From Phycisphaerales bacterium (lineage in GTDB: Bacteria; Planctomycetota; Phycisphaerae; UBA1845; Fen-1342), in NCBI GenBank assembly GCA_016795025.1, contig JAEUIR010000008.1:1-45029 (forward strand): a stretch of 45,029 nt of DNA, written 5' to 3'. The notes under the pieces were generated by a model. The model saw only the letters and a program-made list of their open reading frames with translations. It did no database searches and had not been told where the DNA came from. How positions within the stretch are numbered: position 1 is the stretch's first letter; each line of letters begins with the position of its first letter. The position numbers were made by a program, and so were the translations under genes. Below, piece by piece: positions 18,233-26,354 of this stretch.

Positions 18233-18251
18233 GAAGAGCAGTTAGCTCTTC
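18233..18251 (+). terminator. Hairpin between convergent genes
   Basis: GAAGAGC (18233-18239) and GCTCTTC (18245-18251) form a perfect 7-bp stem with a 5-base loop, 14 bases after the redoxin stop. It lies in the gap to the convergent GntR gene and could serve transcripts from the left. No U-run follows. Confidence 0.4.
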
Positions 18252-18364
18252 ATAGCCCCCCGAGACAACGAAAGCTCGAAACGAATCCCGGCCGGGTGCG
18301 CGCTGCTCAAGCGACATCCGGTCGAGCTTTTTGGTCCGCGCGAAGCTGCGCGAAGGAGCCGTCG

Positions 18365-19048
18365 TCACACAAAGCCGTCGCCTTCAGTCCGGTCATTCGC
18401 CGAGCGCGAAGGGAGCGCTTCGGTAGTAAGCGTGTCGAGCGCATTGCGAACATGCCCCGCGAGCGCGCGAACGGCGCCTTCAATGTCGCGCGCTGCACAC
18501 GCGTCGAGAATCTGACGGTGCTCGATGCGGGATTGCAGGCGCCACGCCGTGTGCGCAATCAGAATGTGCATCAGACAGGACGAGGCGCCGCGCACGGCGC
18601 GGGCCGTCTCGATCAAGCGCCCGCGGCCGGAGGGCGCGTAAAGCGCCTCATGAAATTTCCAGTGAATTTCCATCCATTCGATCACGTCCGCCGTCGAGTC
18701 GAGCGACTGAAGCAGCGCGTCCGCGCGCTCCAGGTCGGACGCGGTGATTCGGGGAATGGCGAGCCGCAGAGCATGGCATTCCAACAGGCTGCAAATCTCG
18801 GCGACTTCGGCCGCCGCGCAGCCGTCCACATTCGCCACGATCGCGCCGCGAAACGCATGCAACTCAACGAAACCTTCGGCCTGGAGTTGCCGAAGCGCTT
18901 CGCGAATGGGAATGCGGCTGCACCCCAGCCGATGAGCAAAATCGGTTTGACGAATCGGCTCCCCCGCCCGGTACTCGCCTCGCAAGATCGCGTCACGAAT
19001 GGCCGCAACCGCAGTCTGCGCCCTCAGCTCTTGGGACTTCGCGGCCAC
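18365..19048 (-). CDS. GntR-family transcriptional regulator with FCD domain
   Basis: 227 residues from GTG 19048, with AAGGGG about 5 bases upstream. The N-terminal winged helix has LRGEYRAGEPIRQTDFAHRL and the recognition segment CSRIPIREALRQLQAEGF, typical of GntR. The C-terminal part is an alpha-helical FCD ligand-binding domain with metal-site candidates in EIHWKFHEALY and the histidine of IEHRQILDAC. Such regulators commonly sense small organic acids. No metabolic operon is adjacent, so its target is unclear; autoregulation from the AT-rich upstream region is possible. Confidence 0.93.
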   Translation of the reverse strand: MAAKSQELRAQTAVAAIRDAILRGEYRAGEPIRQTDFAHRLGCSRIPIREALRQLQAEGFVELHAFRGAIVANVDGCAAAEVAEICSLLECHALRLAIPRITASDLERADALLQSLDSTADVIEWMEIHWKFHEALYAPSGRGRLIETARAVRGASSCLMHILIAHTAWRLQSRIEHRQILDACAARDIEGAVRALAGHVRNALDTLTTEALPSRSANDRTEGDGFV

Positions 19049-19308
19049 AGAAACCCCTTACGAACATGAATTATTTTACGAGTGTATAACGCTTTTATTG
19101 GATCGCAAGCGTTTTGCGAACTGTATGCGCGCTTTCGTGATATCTAAATCAGTGATGGGCATGACTCCCGTACATCGAAATTTCACTGTTGCCAAACGCG
19201 CATACACGTTCTGAACGTCGCATCGGCCTCATTTCCCACTCGAAGAAAACGCATTAAGCGTCCGGCTAATCTCAAATCGACTCGATTTTCACCCCAAATG
19301 CGGGGTGA
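19049..19308. other. AT-rich intergenic region upstream of the GntR gene
   Basis: The first ~150 bases are clearly richer in A+T than the rest of the window and should hold the promoter and operator of the GntR gene (reading leftward, a TTGCGA and TATACA pair lies around 19080-19105, with non-ideal spacing). I see no convincing operator palindrome and no coding sequence. Confidence 0.4.
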
Positions 19309-19573
19309 GGGATTTTCCATAGCGGCGCCTCGCTGCAAACTTTGCTTTGCCAAGAACTGATCCATGATGACGCTCCCGTGTTTCTGCTTGGATTTTCAAA
19401 CGGTGGCCACTTGTGCGACCGCTTGTCGCTCGAACACCCGACGCGCATTGCGGGCATCGGAGTTGTTGCGGAATGAAGTGGTCGGTGAGTAGCACACGCC
19501 GAAATCGATCACACCCGCGCTATTCATCGCCGGCGACGCTCACATGCTGGCGCCGCGCGAAGGGCACGCCTGA
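19309..19573 (+). pseudogene. Relic of an alpha/beta-hydrolase
   Basis: The frame running up to the stop at about 19482 reads LIHDDAPVFLLGFSNGGHLC and then EHPTRIAGIGVVAE before the stop. G-F-S-N-G-G is the nucleophile elbow of PHB-depolymerase/LpqC-like hydrolases, and the following residues fit the usual continuation. In another frame, 19499-19573 reads ITPALFIAGDAHMLA, resembling the strand that normally carries the acid residue about 60-80 residues later; here the gap is far shorter. The start, the intervening part and the catalytic His region are missing. A decayed gene, unrelated in frame to the intact hydrolase at 19835. Confidence 0.5.
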
Positions 19574-19834
19574 ACTGCCGAATCACACTCAACTTCTCGT
19601 CACACGTGGCGGGGCAGCGCACTTGTTGGCCGAACGCGATTTTGGGACCAACAAACCGCGAAAACGACGCAACTGACGAGGCAATCATTTTTTATCGCAC
19701 AATCGCCCAATTCCCACCGTGAAGACACATTCAGGAATCTTGCTGCCGGCGATCCTATGATTGTGTGTATTGGAGTGGTCGCGCCAAGACGGGGGTGCGT
19801 GGCGCAGCGAGGCTTGGGAGAGGGCGGCGTTGAA

Positions 19835-20497
19835 ATGTTTCGATCGTGGCTGTTCGCGGGAATATTGATCGCATGCTTGTCCGGCTGCGGCGGATCTGTC
19901 CCGTCCGCTTCCGACAATAGCGCCTTGGCTGCGGATCGAAGCCTTTGCAACGTGCGAGCGATCAACCTCCGTGGACTTTGGGACGTATTCTCGCTCGGGT
20001 TGAACGAGCTTACCGACCGCATGAATGCAGCGAGCATTCCGGCCGAGGCGCGGAGCGGCCCGGATTGGCCGCACATCGTGCAGGAAATTCTGAGCAACGA
20101 CGAAATTCCGCTCGTGCTAGTGGGGCACAGCTACGGCGCGGACCAGGCAATTCTGATCTGCGAAGAGCTCGCGGCTCGCGGCCGAAGCGTGGCGCTGCTG
20201 GTGCTCATCGACCCGACTGACCCGGGAACAATCCCGGCTAATGTCGATCGCTGCGTGCAATTCTACATCCCGACGGCACTCGGATCAGATTACCCCGATA
20301 TCTTCGCCGGTTCACCGGCAGCGGCCTCGGATGGCAACACGCATACGACCTTTCGCAACATTCTCGTATCGATCGACACGCTCGGAGTGGACGTAACGGA
20401 CACTGACCATTTCAATTTGGAATCGAACGATCTGGTCCACGCGATTATCATTGACGAGGTAAGGCAGCTCTGCGCATCCGGCGCGGTCGCTCCGTAA
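19835..20497 (+). CDS. Lipoprotein with alpha/beta-hydrolase fold
   Basis: 220 residues from ATG 19835, which opens a lipoprotein signal (FAGILIACLSGC, lipobox L-S-G-C); a longer frame from 19757 lacks one. A purine-rich GGGAGAGGG lies about 10-18 bases upstream. The nucleophile elbow is G-H-S-Y-G with S99 after strand IPLVLVGH. Likely acid is D126 (VLIDPTDP) and likely base H192 (DTDHFNL). The spacing fits a small esterase or lipase-like enzyme attached to the envelope. The substrate is unknown. It is followed in the same direction by the methyltransferase-acyltransferase fusion after 57 bases, suggesting a common transcript. Confidence 0.75.
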   Translation: MFRSWLFAGILIACLSGCGGSVPSASDNSALAADRSLCNVRAINLRGLWDVFSLGLNELTDRMNAASIPAEARSGPDWPHIVQEILSNDEIPLVLVGHSYGADQAILICEELAARGRSVALLVLIDPTDPGTIPANVDRCVQFYIPTALGSDYPDIFAGSPAAASDGNTHTTFRNILVSIDTLGVDVTDTDHFNLESNDLVHAIIIDEVRQLCASGAVAP

Positions 20498-20554
20498 GCG
20501 CACCGCCCGCCGATCCCGCGATCGACGTGCGTCGAACGCTGCAACTGATTCGCC

Positions 20555-22630
20555 TTGGCATCATTCCCAACAATCGTCATCGGCGTGGTAGTCGCGGCCT
20601 ATTGGGGCTACGTCGGCCTGATGGTGCTGCGCGTGCGGCGCGGTGCGAAGGGCGTCTCGCGCGTGCTTATTCCACGTCTGCGCGTTGAGCAATTCATGTG
20701 GGTCGTGTGGCTGCCGCTGATCGCGACCTGGATCTCCCTCCCATTTGTCGTGGCGGCGCGCGGCGACAATTTGCCGCATTTTTTCCGGGTAAGCCCGGAT
20801 GTCGAGAACCTCGTAGCGTACTTCAACGTGTGGACCCTAAACGTGCCCGCGTGGCTCGCCGCTCTCATCGCGCTTGTTGCATTGCATCTGTCGATTCGGT
20901 GCTGGCGGCACATGGGTAGGCACTGGCGCATGGGCATCGATCCGGCGCAAGACCTTGAACTTTTGACTGACGGCCCCTTTTCGTGGGCGCGACATCCGAT
21001 CTACACGCTCGGCATGCTCATCATGCTATGCACGGTCATCATCATTCCGTCCCCGGCGTTTCTGATTATCACGATCGTGCATATCGCGCTACTGAATTTG
21101 AAATCCGTAAGCGAGGAGCGATTCCTTGGCGAACGCTTCAGTACGGCGTACCGGGATTATCGCGCTACCACCGGACGCCTGATCCCGCGCTGGTCGCGCG
21201 TTGTCGCGGCGCTGCGCGGCGACGATTGGCCGCCGCCGCGATTTGACTTTGGCCCCGGCCGTTACGCCCGCGAACCGCTCGATGCGTTCCAGCGTGCAAT
21301 GCTCTCCTGGGAAAAGCTTCATCCGTACAACGCGGTCCATGCGGCGAAGCTCTCCGAGCAGTTCGACGCGGCGGCGCTCGGGCGCGCGATTCGAGCCACT
21401 GCCGAATCAATCGGCATCGGCGATCTGCACATCGCGCCCAATCGTCGCGAGTCGGCCTATAGCGCCGCCGGACATGCGCGAATCGTGCAACTGGTCGACT
21501 CCGCGGACGAGGACGAAGCGCTGCGGCAGATTGCGGCTGCGGAGCTTAATACGCCGTTTGCGCCGGGCGCTCAATTCCCGTTTCGATGGTTTGCATGGAA
21601 TCAGATCGACGGGCGCGGGCACTGGATCGTGATGAGCTATCGACATGTCGCCGCGGATGGATTAGCCGCGGAGGCCTTTCTGCGAAGCGTGCTTGAGCGA
21701 TATCGGCCGGGATCATTGCGGCCGCAGAATACGAGTGTTCAGCGGATCGCCCCGGCGCAACCGCGCGTGCTCAACGTCATTCGACGGGCCGAAATGCGCC
21801 GCTGCTTCTCCGCCGCCATGCGTCTGCACCGCCGATTGCGCTCCTCGCACAAAATGCCCGATGAACGAGGGCGTGGCGACGCGGTCGGTTTGCAATCATT
21901 GGCGCTTTCAAATGAATCGACGAATCTCCTGCTGGCGGCGTGCCGCTCATTCGGAATCGGGTTGAATGATGCGCTGCTGGCCGCGTTGGCCTGTGCGATT
22001 GCGCAAGCGACGCCTGACCGTCATACCAGCCGACGCCGGCGACGGATCGCGCTCGCCACCATGCTGAGTACACGCCCGCCCCATCAGCAACGAATCGCGT
22101 TCGGCATGTGGCTCGCAGACGCGGTGGTGGTTGTCGATCGCCCGGATGCCTCGTTCGACGACGTTCTCAAGCAAATTATCGCGGAGCTGAAGCCCTGGAA
22201 AGCGGACCGGATGGGCGCGGCAGCGGTCGCGGCGATGCGCTTCGAACTGGTGCGGTTCGTGTGGCCGCTGTTTGGTTTGCGGCACAATCGCCGTAGTTAT
22301 CGCAAAGTATTTCCGATATGTGGCGGCGTGAGCACGATGCGGGTTCTTAGCGATTCTGACTCGCGATCGTCCGAAATCCTGCGGTATTTTCGCGCGGTTC
22401 CATGTGGTCCCGCTGCGCCGCTCGCTCTGGCCGCCACGCGGCATGACGCGGGCATCGAGCTGGCGCTCACGCACCGGTTGAGCAGCCAATCAGAGGAGCA
22501 GGCGCGAGCACTACTGGCATTGCTTCGATCGGTTATGGTCGAATGGAGCGCCGCGCATGAGAACGCTGTGGTTGTGGGCACTTCACCCGCGATCGGCGGC
22601 ACCGCGCTTCTTCCGGCCCATTCGCCCTAG
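20555..22630 (+). CDS. Fusion of ICMT-like membrane methyltransferase and condensation-type acyltransferase
   Basis: 691 residues starting at TTG 20555. Residues 1-225 contain several membrane helices and the isoprenylcysteine/phospholipid methyltransferase signature (TDGPFSWARHPIYTLG, then EERFLGERF and YRDY), which binds S-adenosylmethionine. Residues ~235-690 resemble condensation-domain or wax-ester/phthiocerol-type acyltransferases, with the HxxxDG motif at H364-D368 (YRHVAADGL) and the downstream helix-rich half (NDALLAALACAIAQAT). The two activities in one chain suggest a membrane-bound enzyme that modifies and transfers acyl groups onto a lipid or small molecule. The combination is not one I know. 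The TTG start is uncertain; a short N-terminal difference would not change the reading. Confidence 0.8.
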   Translation: MASFPTIVIGVVVAAYWGYVGLMVLRVRRGAKGVSRVLIPRLRVEQFMWVVWLPLIATWISLPFVVAARGDNLPHFFRVSPDVENLVAYFNVWTLNVPAWLAALIALVALHLSIRCWRHMGRHWRMGIDPAQDLELLTDGPFSWARHPIYTLGMLIMLCTVIIIPSPAFLIITIVHIALLNLKSVSEERFLGERFSTAYRDYRATTGRLIPRWSRVVAALRGDDWPPPRFDFGPGRYAREPLDAFQRAMLSWEKLHPYNAVHAAKLSEQFDAAALGRAIRATAESIGIGDLHIAPNRRESAYSAAGHARIVQLVDSADEDEALRQIAAAELNTPFAPGAQFPFRWFAWNQIDGRGHWIVMSYRHVAADGLAAEAFLRSVLERYRPGSLRPQNTSVQRIAPAQPRVLNVIRRAEMRRCFSAAMRLHRRLRSSHKMPDERGRGDAVGLQSLALSNESTNLLLAACRSFGIGLNDALLAALACAIAQATPDRHTSRRRRRIALATMLSTRPPHQQRIAFGMWLADAVVVVDRPDASFDDVLKQIIAELKPWKADRMGAAAVAAMRFELVRFVWPLFGLRHNRRSYRKVFPICGGVSTMRVLSDSDSRSSEILRYFRAVPCGPAAPLALAATRHDAGIELALTHRLSSQSEEQARALLALLRSVMVEWSAAHENAVVVGTSPAIGGTALLPAHSP

Positions 22631-22652
22631 CGCGCCGTCAACCTTGATTGTT

Positions 22653-22679
22653 GGGGAGCATCGGCGTCCCGCCGGTGCG
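22653..22679 (+). repeat. Dispersed 27-bp repeat, copy 1
   Basis: The 27 bases begin GGGGAGCATCGGCGTCCC and match 26143-26169 at 24 positions. The copy lies between the convergent fusion gene and the EthD gene, and adjoining sequence to about 22716 can fold back partly (GTGCGGCAGTAT with ATACTGTGCC). Probably a genome-wide intergenic repeat. Confidence 0.6.
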
Positions 22680-22714
22680 GCAGTATGCCTGCTCCGCAAA
22701 ATACTGTGCCGAAA

Positions 22715-23014
22715 CTAAGACGCGTCAGCGACCATCAGGTGCACGATCGAGCCGGCGAATGACATCAGATCTTTCGCGGCTGCTTTTCCCTCGGGGGATT
22801 TCATCGCGGCGTTCAGCGCATCGAGGCTATCGAAATAAAGCTCGGCGACAAGATGATACCGGGCTTCGCCACCCGGAGAGCCTGTAACCCACCCCAACTC
22901 GCACCGCCGCAAGCCGGGCATCTTATTGGCCAAAGGCATGTGCACGGTCCTGTAGTGATTGTTGAACGCTTCGGCGTCCGCCGGTTTTTGATAGAGAGCG
23001 ATCAGCTTGACCAT
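22715..23014 (-). CDS. EthD-domain protein
   Basis: 99 residues from ATG 23014, with GGAG about 9 bases upstream. It starts MVKLIALYQKPADAEAFNNH and contains YRTVHMPLANKMPGL, the hallmark of EthD-type ferredoxin-like dimeric proteins (alpha-beta barrel fold, about 100 residues). Family members include accessory factors of ether degradation and polyketide-type enzymes, but most are uncharacterised. Encoded alone on this strand, divergent from mddA with 166 bases between them. A longer frame to 23128 adds only a basic, unrecognisable leader. Confidence 0.88.
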   Translation of the reverse strand: MVKLIALYQKPADAEAFNNHYRTVHMPLANKMPGLRRCELGWVTGSPGGEARYHLVAELYFDSLDALNAAMKSPEGKAAAKDLMSFAGSIVHLMVADAS

Positions 23015-23180
23015 GAAAACAACTCCAGTGCTTTGTTGAAATCCGAACCGGCAAAGTAAGCGAGCGGACCGGCGGGGTCCAGAAGCGCGTGATTCTTTGC
23101 GCCACACGAGCAGCGCGTGAATCAGCATCGAGGTCGTCGCTTAGAAGTGAGAGGTCGAGTTTTCAACTTGAGGAATAACG

Positions 23181-24035
23181 ATGAATCGCTCGGTTTTCGA
23201 CGCAAAAACCATCAGCCCGGCGACCCACCGCGGCGACCCGGAGGTATTGAAATACAAGCCCCGTTCCGTGGCCGGTCAGAGCCAAACGACGCCGGCGACC
23301 CGAGTTGCGGTTTTTGTCTATGGCGTCGCGGCCTACGCGCTATTTTTAGTGACATTTCTTTATGCATACGGCTGGGTCGGAAATCTCTTCGTGCCGAGTT
23401 CAATTGATTCACAGCCTAGCGGCGACATCCTCGTGGCGCTGACCATCGATTTCGTACTCCTGGCGTTATTCGCGATGCAGCACAGCCTGATGGCGCGGCC
23501 GTTTTTCAAAAAGTGGCTGACGCGCGTCGTGCCGCAGCCTGCGGAGCGCAGCACGTATGTGCTGGCGTCGAGCTTGGCGCTGATCGCAATGTTCGTCTTT
23601 TGGCGCCCGCTTGGCGGGATGGTGTGGAACGTGGACCACGAAATCGCACGCGTCGCGCTTTATTCCACCTGCGCCCTGGGCTGGCTGATCGTGCTGGGAA
23701 CTACTTTTTTGATCAACCACTTCGATTTGTTCGGCCTGCGACAGGTTTGGTTGTTTCTGCGCGGCCGGCCGTACACGCCGCTGCGATTCGTGACTCCCCT
23801 GCCGTATCGCATGGTGCGGCACCCGCTGTACGTCGGCTGGTTGCTCGCGTTCTGGTGCACGCCAACCATGAGCGCCTCACATCTGATCTTCGCGATCGCG
23901 ACAACATGTTACATTCTGATCGCGATTCAGCTCGAAGAGCGCGACCTAATCGCGCAGCACCCGGAATACGCCGAATATCGCAAGCGCGTGCCGATGCTGG
24001 TGCCCAAATTTCCGCCGGCCAGAAGCAGCGCGTGA
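23181..24035 (+). CDS. mddA: Probable methanethiol S-methyltransferase MddA
   Basis: 284 residues with about six membrane helices. ATG 23181 is preceded by GAGGAA 6 bases upstream. Key segments are MQHSLMARPFFKKWLTR, STFLINHFDLFGLRQVW-like (here TTFLINHFDLFGLRQVW), RMVRHPLYVGWLLAFW and ATTCYILIAIQLEERDL, all characteristic of MddA, an ICMT/NnrU-superfamily enzyme that methylates methanethiol with S-adenosylmethionine to give dimethyl sulfide. The cytoplasmic N-terminal ~40 residues are extra. A related NnrU-type methyltransferase of other specificity cannot be fully excluded. Convergent with the ABC exporter, 32 bases apart. Confidence 0.85.
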   Translation: MNRSVFDAKTISPATHRGDPEVLKYKPRSVAGQSQTTPATRVAVFVYGVAAYALFLVTFLYAYGWVGNLFVPSSIDSQPSGDILVALTIDFVLLALFAMQHSLMARPFFKKWLTRVVPQPAERSTYVLASSLALIAMFVFWRPLGGMVWNVDHEIARVALYSTCALGWLIVLGTTFLINHFDLFGLRQVWLFLRGRPYTPLRFVTPLPYRMVRHPLYVGWLLAFWCTPTMSASHLIFAIATTCYILIAIQLEERDLIAQHPEYAEYRKRVPMLVPKFPPARSSA

Positions 24036-24067
24036 TCAGCCCCCGGCGAGTTTGAACGCCGCGCGCG

Positions 24068-25996
24068 TTAATGGGGCATGGGCGAACGGTATAGAGCGAC
24101 ATACAACGGGCAGCGCTGCGACAATTCCGCATGGGTGCCGACATCGACGACTCGTCCGCCGTCCATGACGACGATTCGTTCGGCGAGGTCCATTACCGTA
24201 TGTCGATGGGCGATCAGGAATGTGGTGCGGCCTTTGCGCAGTTCGGTCAACGCCTCATGGATTTTTCGCTCGCTCTCCGCGTCGATCTCGCTGGTGGCTT
24301 CGTCGAAAATGAGAATCGTCGAGGGTTTCAGGAACGCACGCGCGATCGCAATGCGCTGCCGTTGTCCGCCGGAAATGTTCGCCCCAAACTCACCCAGAAC
24401 CGTTTCATACTTTCGCGGCCAGGTTTCGATGAACTCGGCGGCAAAGGCCCGCCGGGCCGCTTCGCGCACCTGATCCAGCCCCGCCGATTCGTCGCCGTAC
24501 GCGATGTTTTCCCGCGCGGTGCGCGCAAAAATCGCGGGGCGCTGCGCGACAATCGCGATGTGCTCGCGCAATGAGCGAAGACCCAAATCGCGCACTTCGA
24601 CGCCGTCGATCACGATCTCGCCGTCCTGCGGCTCCAGCAATCGCGGCAGCAAGCGCATCAGTGTGCTTTTTCCGCTGCCATTCGGGCCGACGATCGCCAC
24701 GCATTCGCCCGGCCGAACGGTCAGATTCACAGCATCCAGCGCCGCCGGCGCGTCAGGCGAATAGCGGAAGGTGACATTTCGAAATGTGATCGCCGGCGGC
24801 CCGAGCCGCTCCATCGCCTGCGCCGCGGGCGCCGAGCGCTCTTCCGGCTGATCCAGAAACTCAAAAATCCGCGCGGCGGCCGCGCCGGAGCGCTGCACCA
24901 TGTTGTACACGCTGGCGACTTTTCGAATCGGGTCGAGCATCGCGACAAGCAACAGCACCATCGTTGAAAACTGGCTGGTCGAAATCTCGCCGGAAAACGT
25001 GCGAGACGCGAGCCAAACGATGCCGACCGATGCGGCGATAATGCCGATCACCTCGATCAGCGGCGAGCTGATGGCTTCGATCCAGGCCAGCTTCTGCTGT
25101 TGCGCGAACATGCGACGCTCGAGTTGCCACATGCGGCGGCGCTCCGTCCTCTGCCGCGCATAACCCTTAACCGTGTCGATGCCTTGCAATGATTCCTCGA
25201 GCCCCGAGAGCATCACGCCATAGCCTTGAAGCAGCCGCACTGTCGCCTTGCGCACTTTTCGCCCAAAGACCCAGAGCAGCAGCACGGCCGGCGGTGCGAT
25301 CGCGACAACGACGACGGTCAGACGCCAATCGATCGCGATGGCTACGCCTAGAACGCAGACAGCCTTCAGCGGCTCGCGCAGCACCTTGCCGAACAGCGTG
25401 ACGATGCCGAGATACACTTCGCGATTGTCGGACATGAACTGGCTTACCGTGCCGGACAAGTCGCGACTGATCACGTTCATGGGCACATGCAGTGCCTTGC
25501 GAAACATATGGCGCCGCAGGTCCATGATGATGCGATTGGAAGCCGTTAGCACGAGAAACTGCGATGCGCAGCGAAGCGCGTTACCCAACAGGTTGATCCC
25601 CAGCAGAACGCTCAGCAGAATCAGCAGCGTTTGCATGCGGGCTTCGGGATGAACCGCGTTCGGGAAAAATCCGGCGAGCCAGGTGAGCAACGGCGAATAC
25701 CAGCCCGGATGCCGCGTTGCTTTTTCGAGCAGCCAGGCTTGCATGCTTTGCTGCTCAATAATGACTTTCAAAACCGGCAAAAGCCCGCCCAGGCTGGCAG
25801 CGTACGTCAGCGCGACGCCCATGCCGAGCAGCACGCCCGCGGACATGGTTCGCCGCTGCGGCCAGACGAGCCGCGCCATGCGCTGAAGCGTGCCGGCTTC
25901 GCCTTTTGGCTTTTGAGGTCGCTGCGCGGCGTGGCGCCGTTGCTGCATCAACTCGCCTGCGGGGGTCTGCTCAAAAGGTGAAACAAGTTCGCTCAT
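24068..25996 (-). CDS. ABC exporter, MsbA-like half-transporter (permease plus ATPase)
   Basis: 642 residues from ATG 25996 (MSELVSPFEQTP); a longer frame to 26233 would run through an intergenic palindrome and is rejected. An unusual basic N-tail of about 50 residues precedes the six-helix ABC membrane domain (~55-365). The ATPase domain has Walker A GPNGSGKST, signature NISGGQRQRIAIA, Walker B ILIFDEATSEID and H-loop LIAHRHT. The overall form fits lipid or drug exporters of the MsbA family, which act as homodimers. No partner gene or substrate clue is adjacent. The ribosome site is weak. Confidence 0.92.
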   Translation of the reverse strand: MSELVSPFEQTPAGELMQQRRHAAQRPQKPKGEAGTLQRMARLVWPQRRTMSAGVLLGMGVALTYAASLGGLLPVLKVIIEQQSMQAWLLEKATRHPGWYSPLLTWLAGFFPNAVHPEARMQTLLILLSVLLGINLLGNALRCASQFLVLTASNRIIMDLRRHMFRKALHVPMNVISRDLSGTVSQFMSDNREVYLGIVTLFGKVLREPLKAVCVLGVAIAIDWRLTVVVVAIAPPAVLLLWVFGRKVRKATVRLLQGYGVMLSGLEESLQGIDTVKGYARQRTERRRMWQLERRMFAQQQKLAWIEAISSPLIEVIGIIAASVGIVWLASRTFSGEISTSQFSTMVLLLVAMLDPIRKVASVYNMVQRSGAAAARIFEFLDQPEERSAPAAQAMERLGPPAITFRNVTFRYSPDAPAALDAVNLTVRPGECVAIVGPNGSGKSTLMRLLPRLLEPQDGEIVIDGVEVRDLGLRSLREHIAIVAQRPAIFARTARENIAYGDESAGLDQVREAARRAFAAEFIETWPRKYETVLGEFGANISGGQRQRIAIARAFLKPSTILIFDEATSEIDAESERKIHEALTELRKGRTTFLIAHRHTVMDLAERIVVMDGGRVVDVGTHAELSQRCPLYVALYRSPMPH

Positions 25997-26117
25997 CGCG
26001 TGGGCTTTTGGCTCCGCTCGGCCCGCGAAATTGCGGGTGTAACCGTACAATGATAAGCCGTTCTGAATCAGATGAAAACGCTCGCGATCCGACGGCGGCT
26101 GCAACAAAGAACAAAGG

Positions 26118-26248
26118 GGGTCGGCGTCAAGTTTGTGAGTACGGGGAGCATCGCCGTCTCGGCGGTGCGAAAACATTGATCGCGCTCGATAAGTATTCTG
26201 TTCGCACCGGCTGGAAGCCGATGCTACCCACAAACCTGACGCCGACCC
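26118..26248. repeat. 131-bp imperfect palindrome in the exporter/glnS intergenic region
   Basis: Outer arms 26118-26137 and 26229-26248 match 19 of 20 when one is reverse-complemented (GGGTCGGCGTCAAGTTTGTG against GGGTCGGCGTCAGGTTTGTG). Inner arms continue, with gaps, through GCATCG and CGGTGCGAA.ACA segments, leaving a loop near 26171-26198. The left arm contains copy 2 of the dispersed 27-bp repeat. It lies upstream of both divergent genes and could be a decayed repetitive element or a large regulatory hairpin. Confidence 0.7.
26143..26169 (+). repeat. Dispersed 27-bp repeat, copy 2
   Basis: It differs from the copy at 22653-22679 at three positions out of 27 and is embedded in the left arm of the long palindrome at 26118-26248. 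Confidence 0.6.
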
Positions 26249-26354
26249 AACAAAGGCGCGATCGCCGGACTCGCTTGCAATTTGCGCCGCGCCCGTCAGA
26301 ATCTTGTGCTTTCAGTCAATCGGGCAATCAACACCACCCGAGCAGGAGCCCGCA

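Noticed and set aside
24068-26233. Longer start for the ABC exporter at 26233
   Set aside because: The extra 79 residues would be encoded by the palindrome and dispersed repeat and have no homology-like features; ATG 25996 opens the conserved protein.
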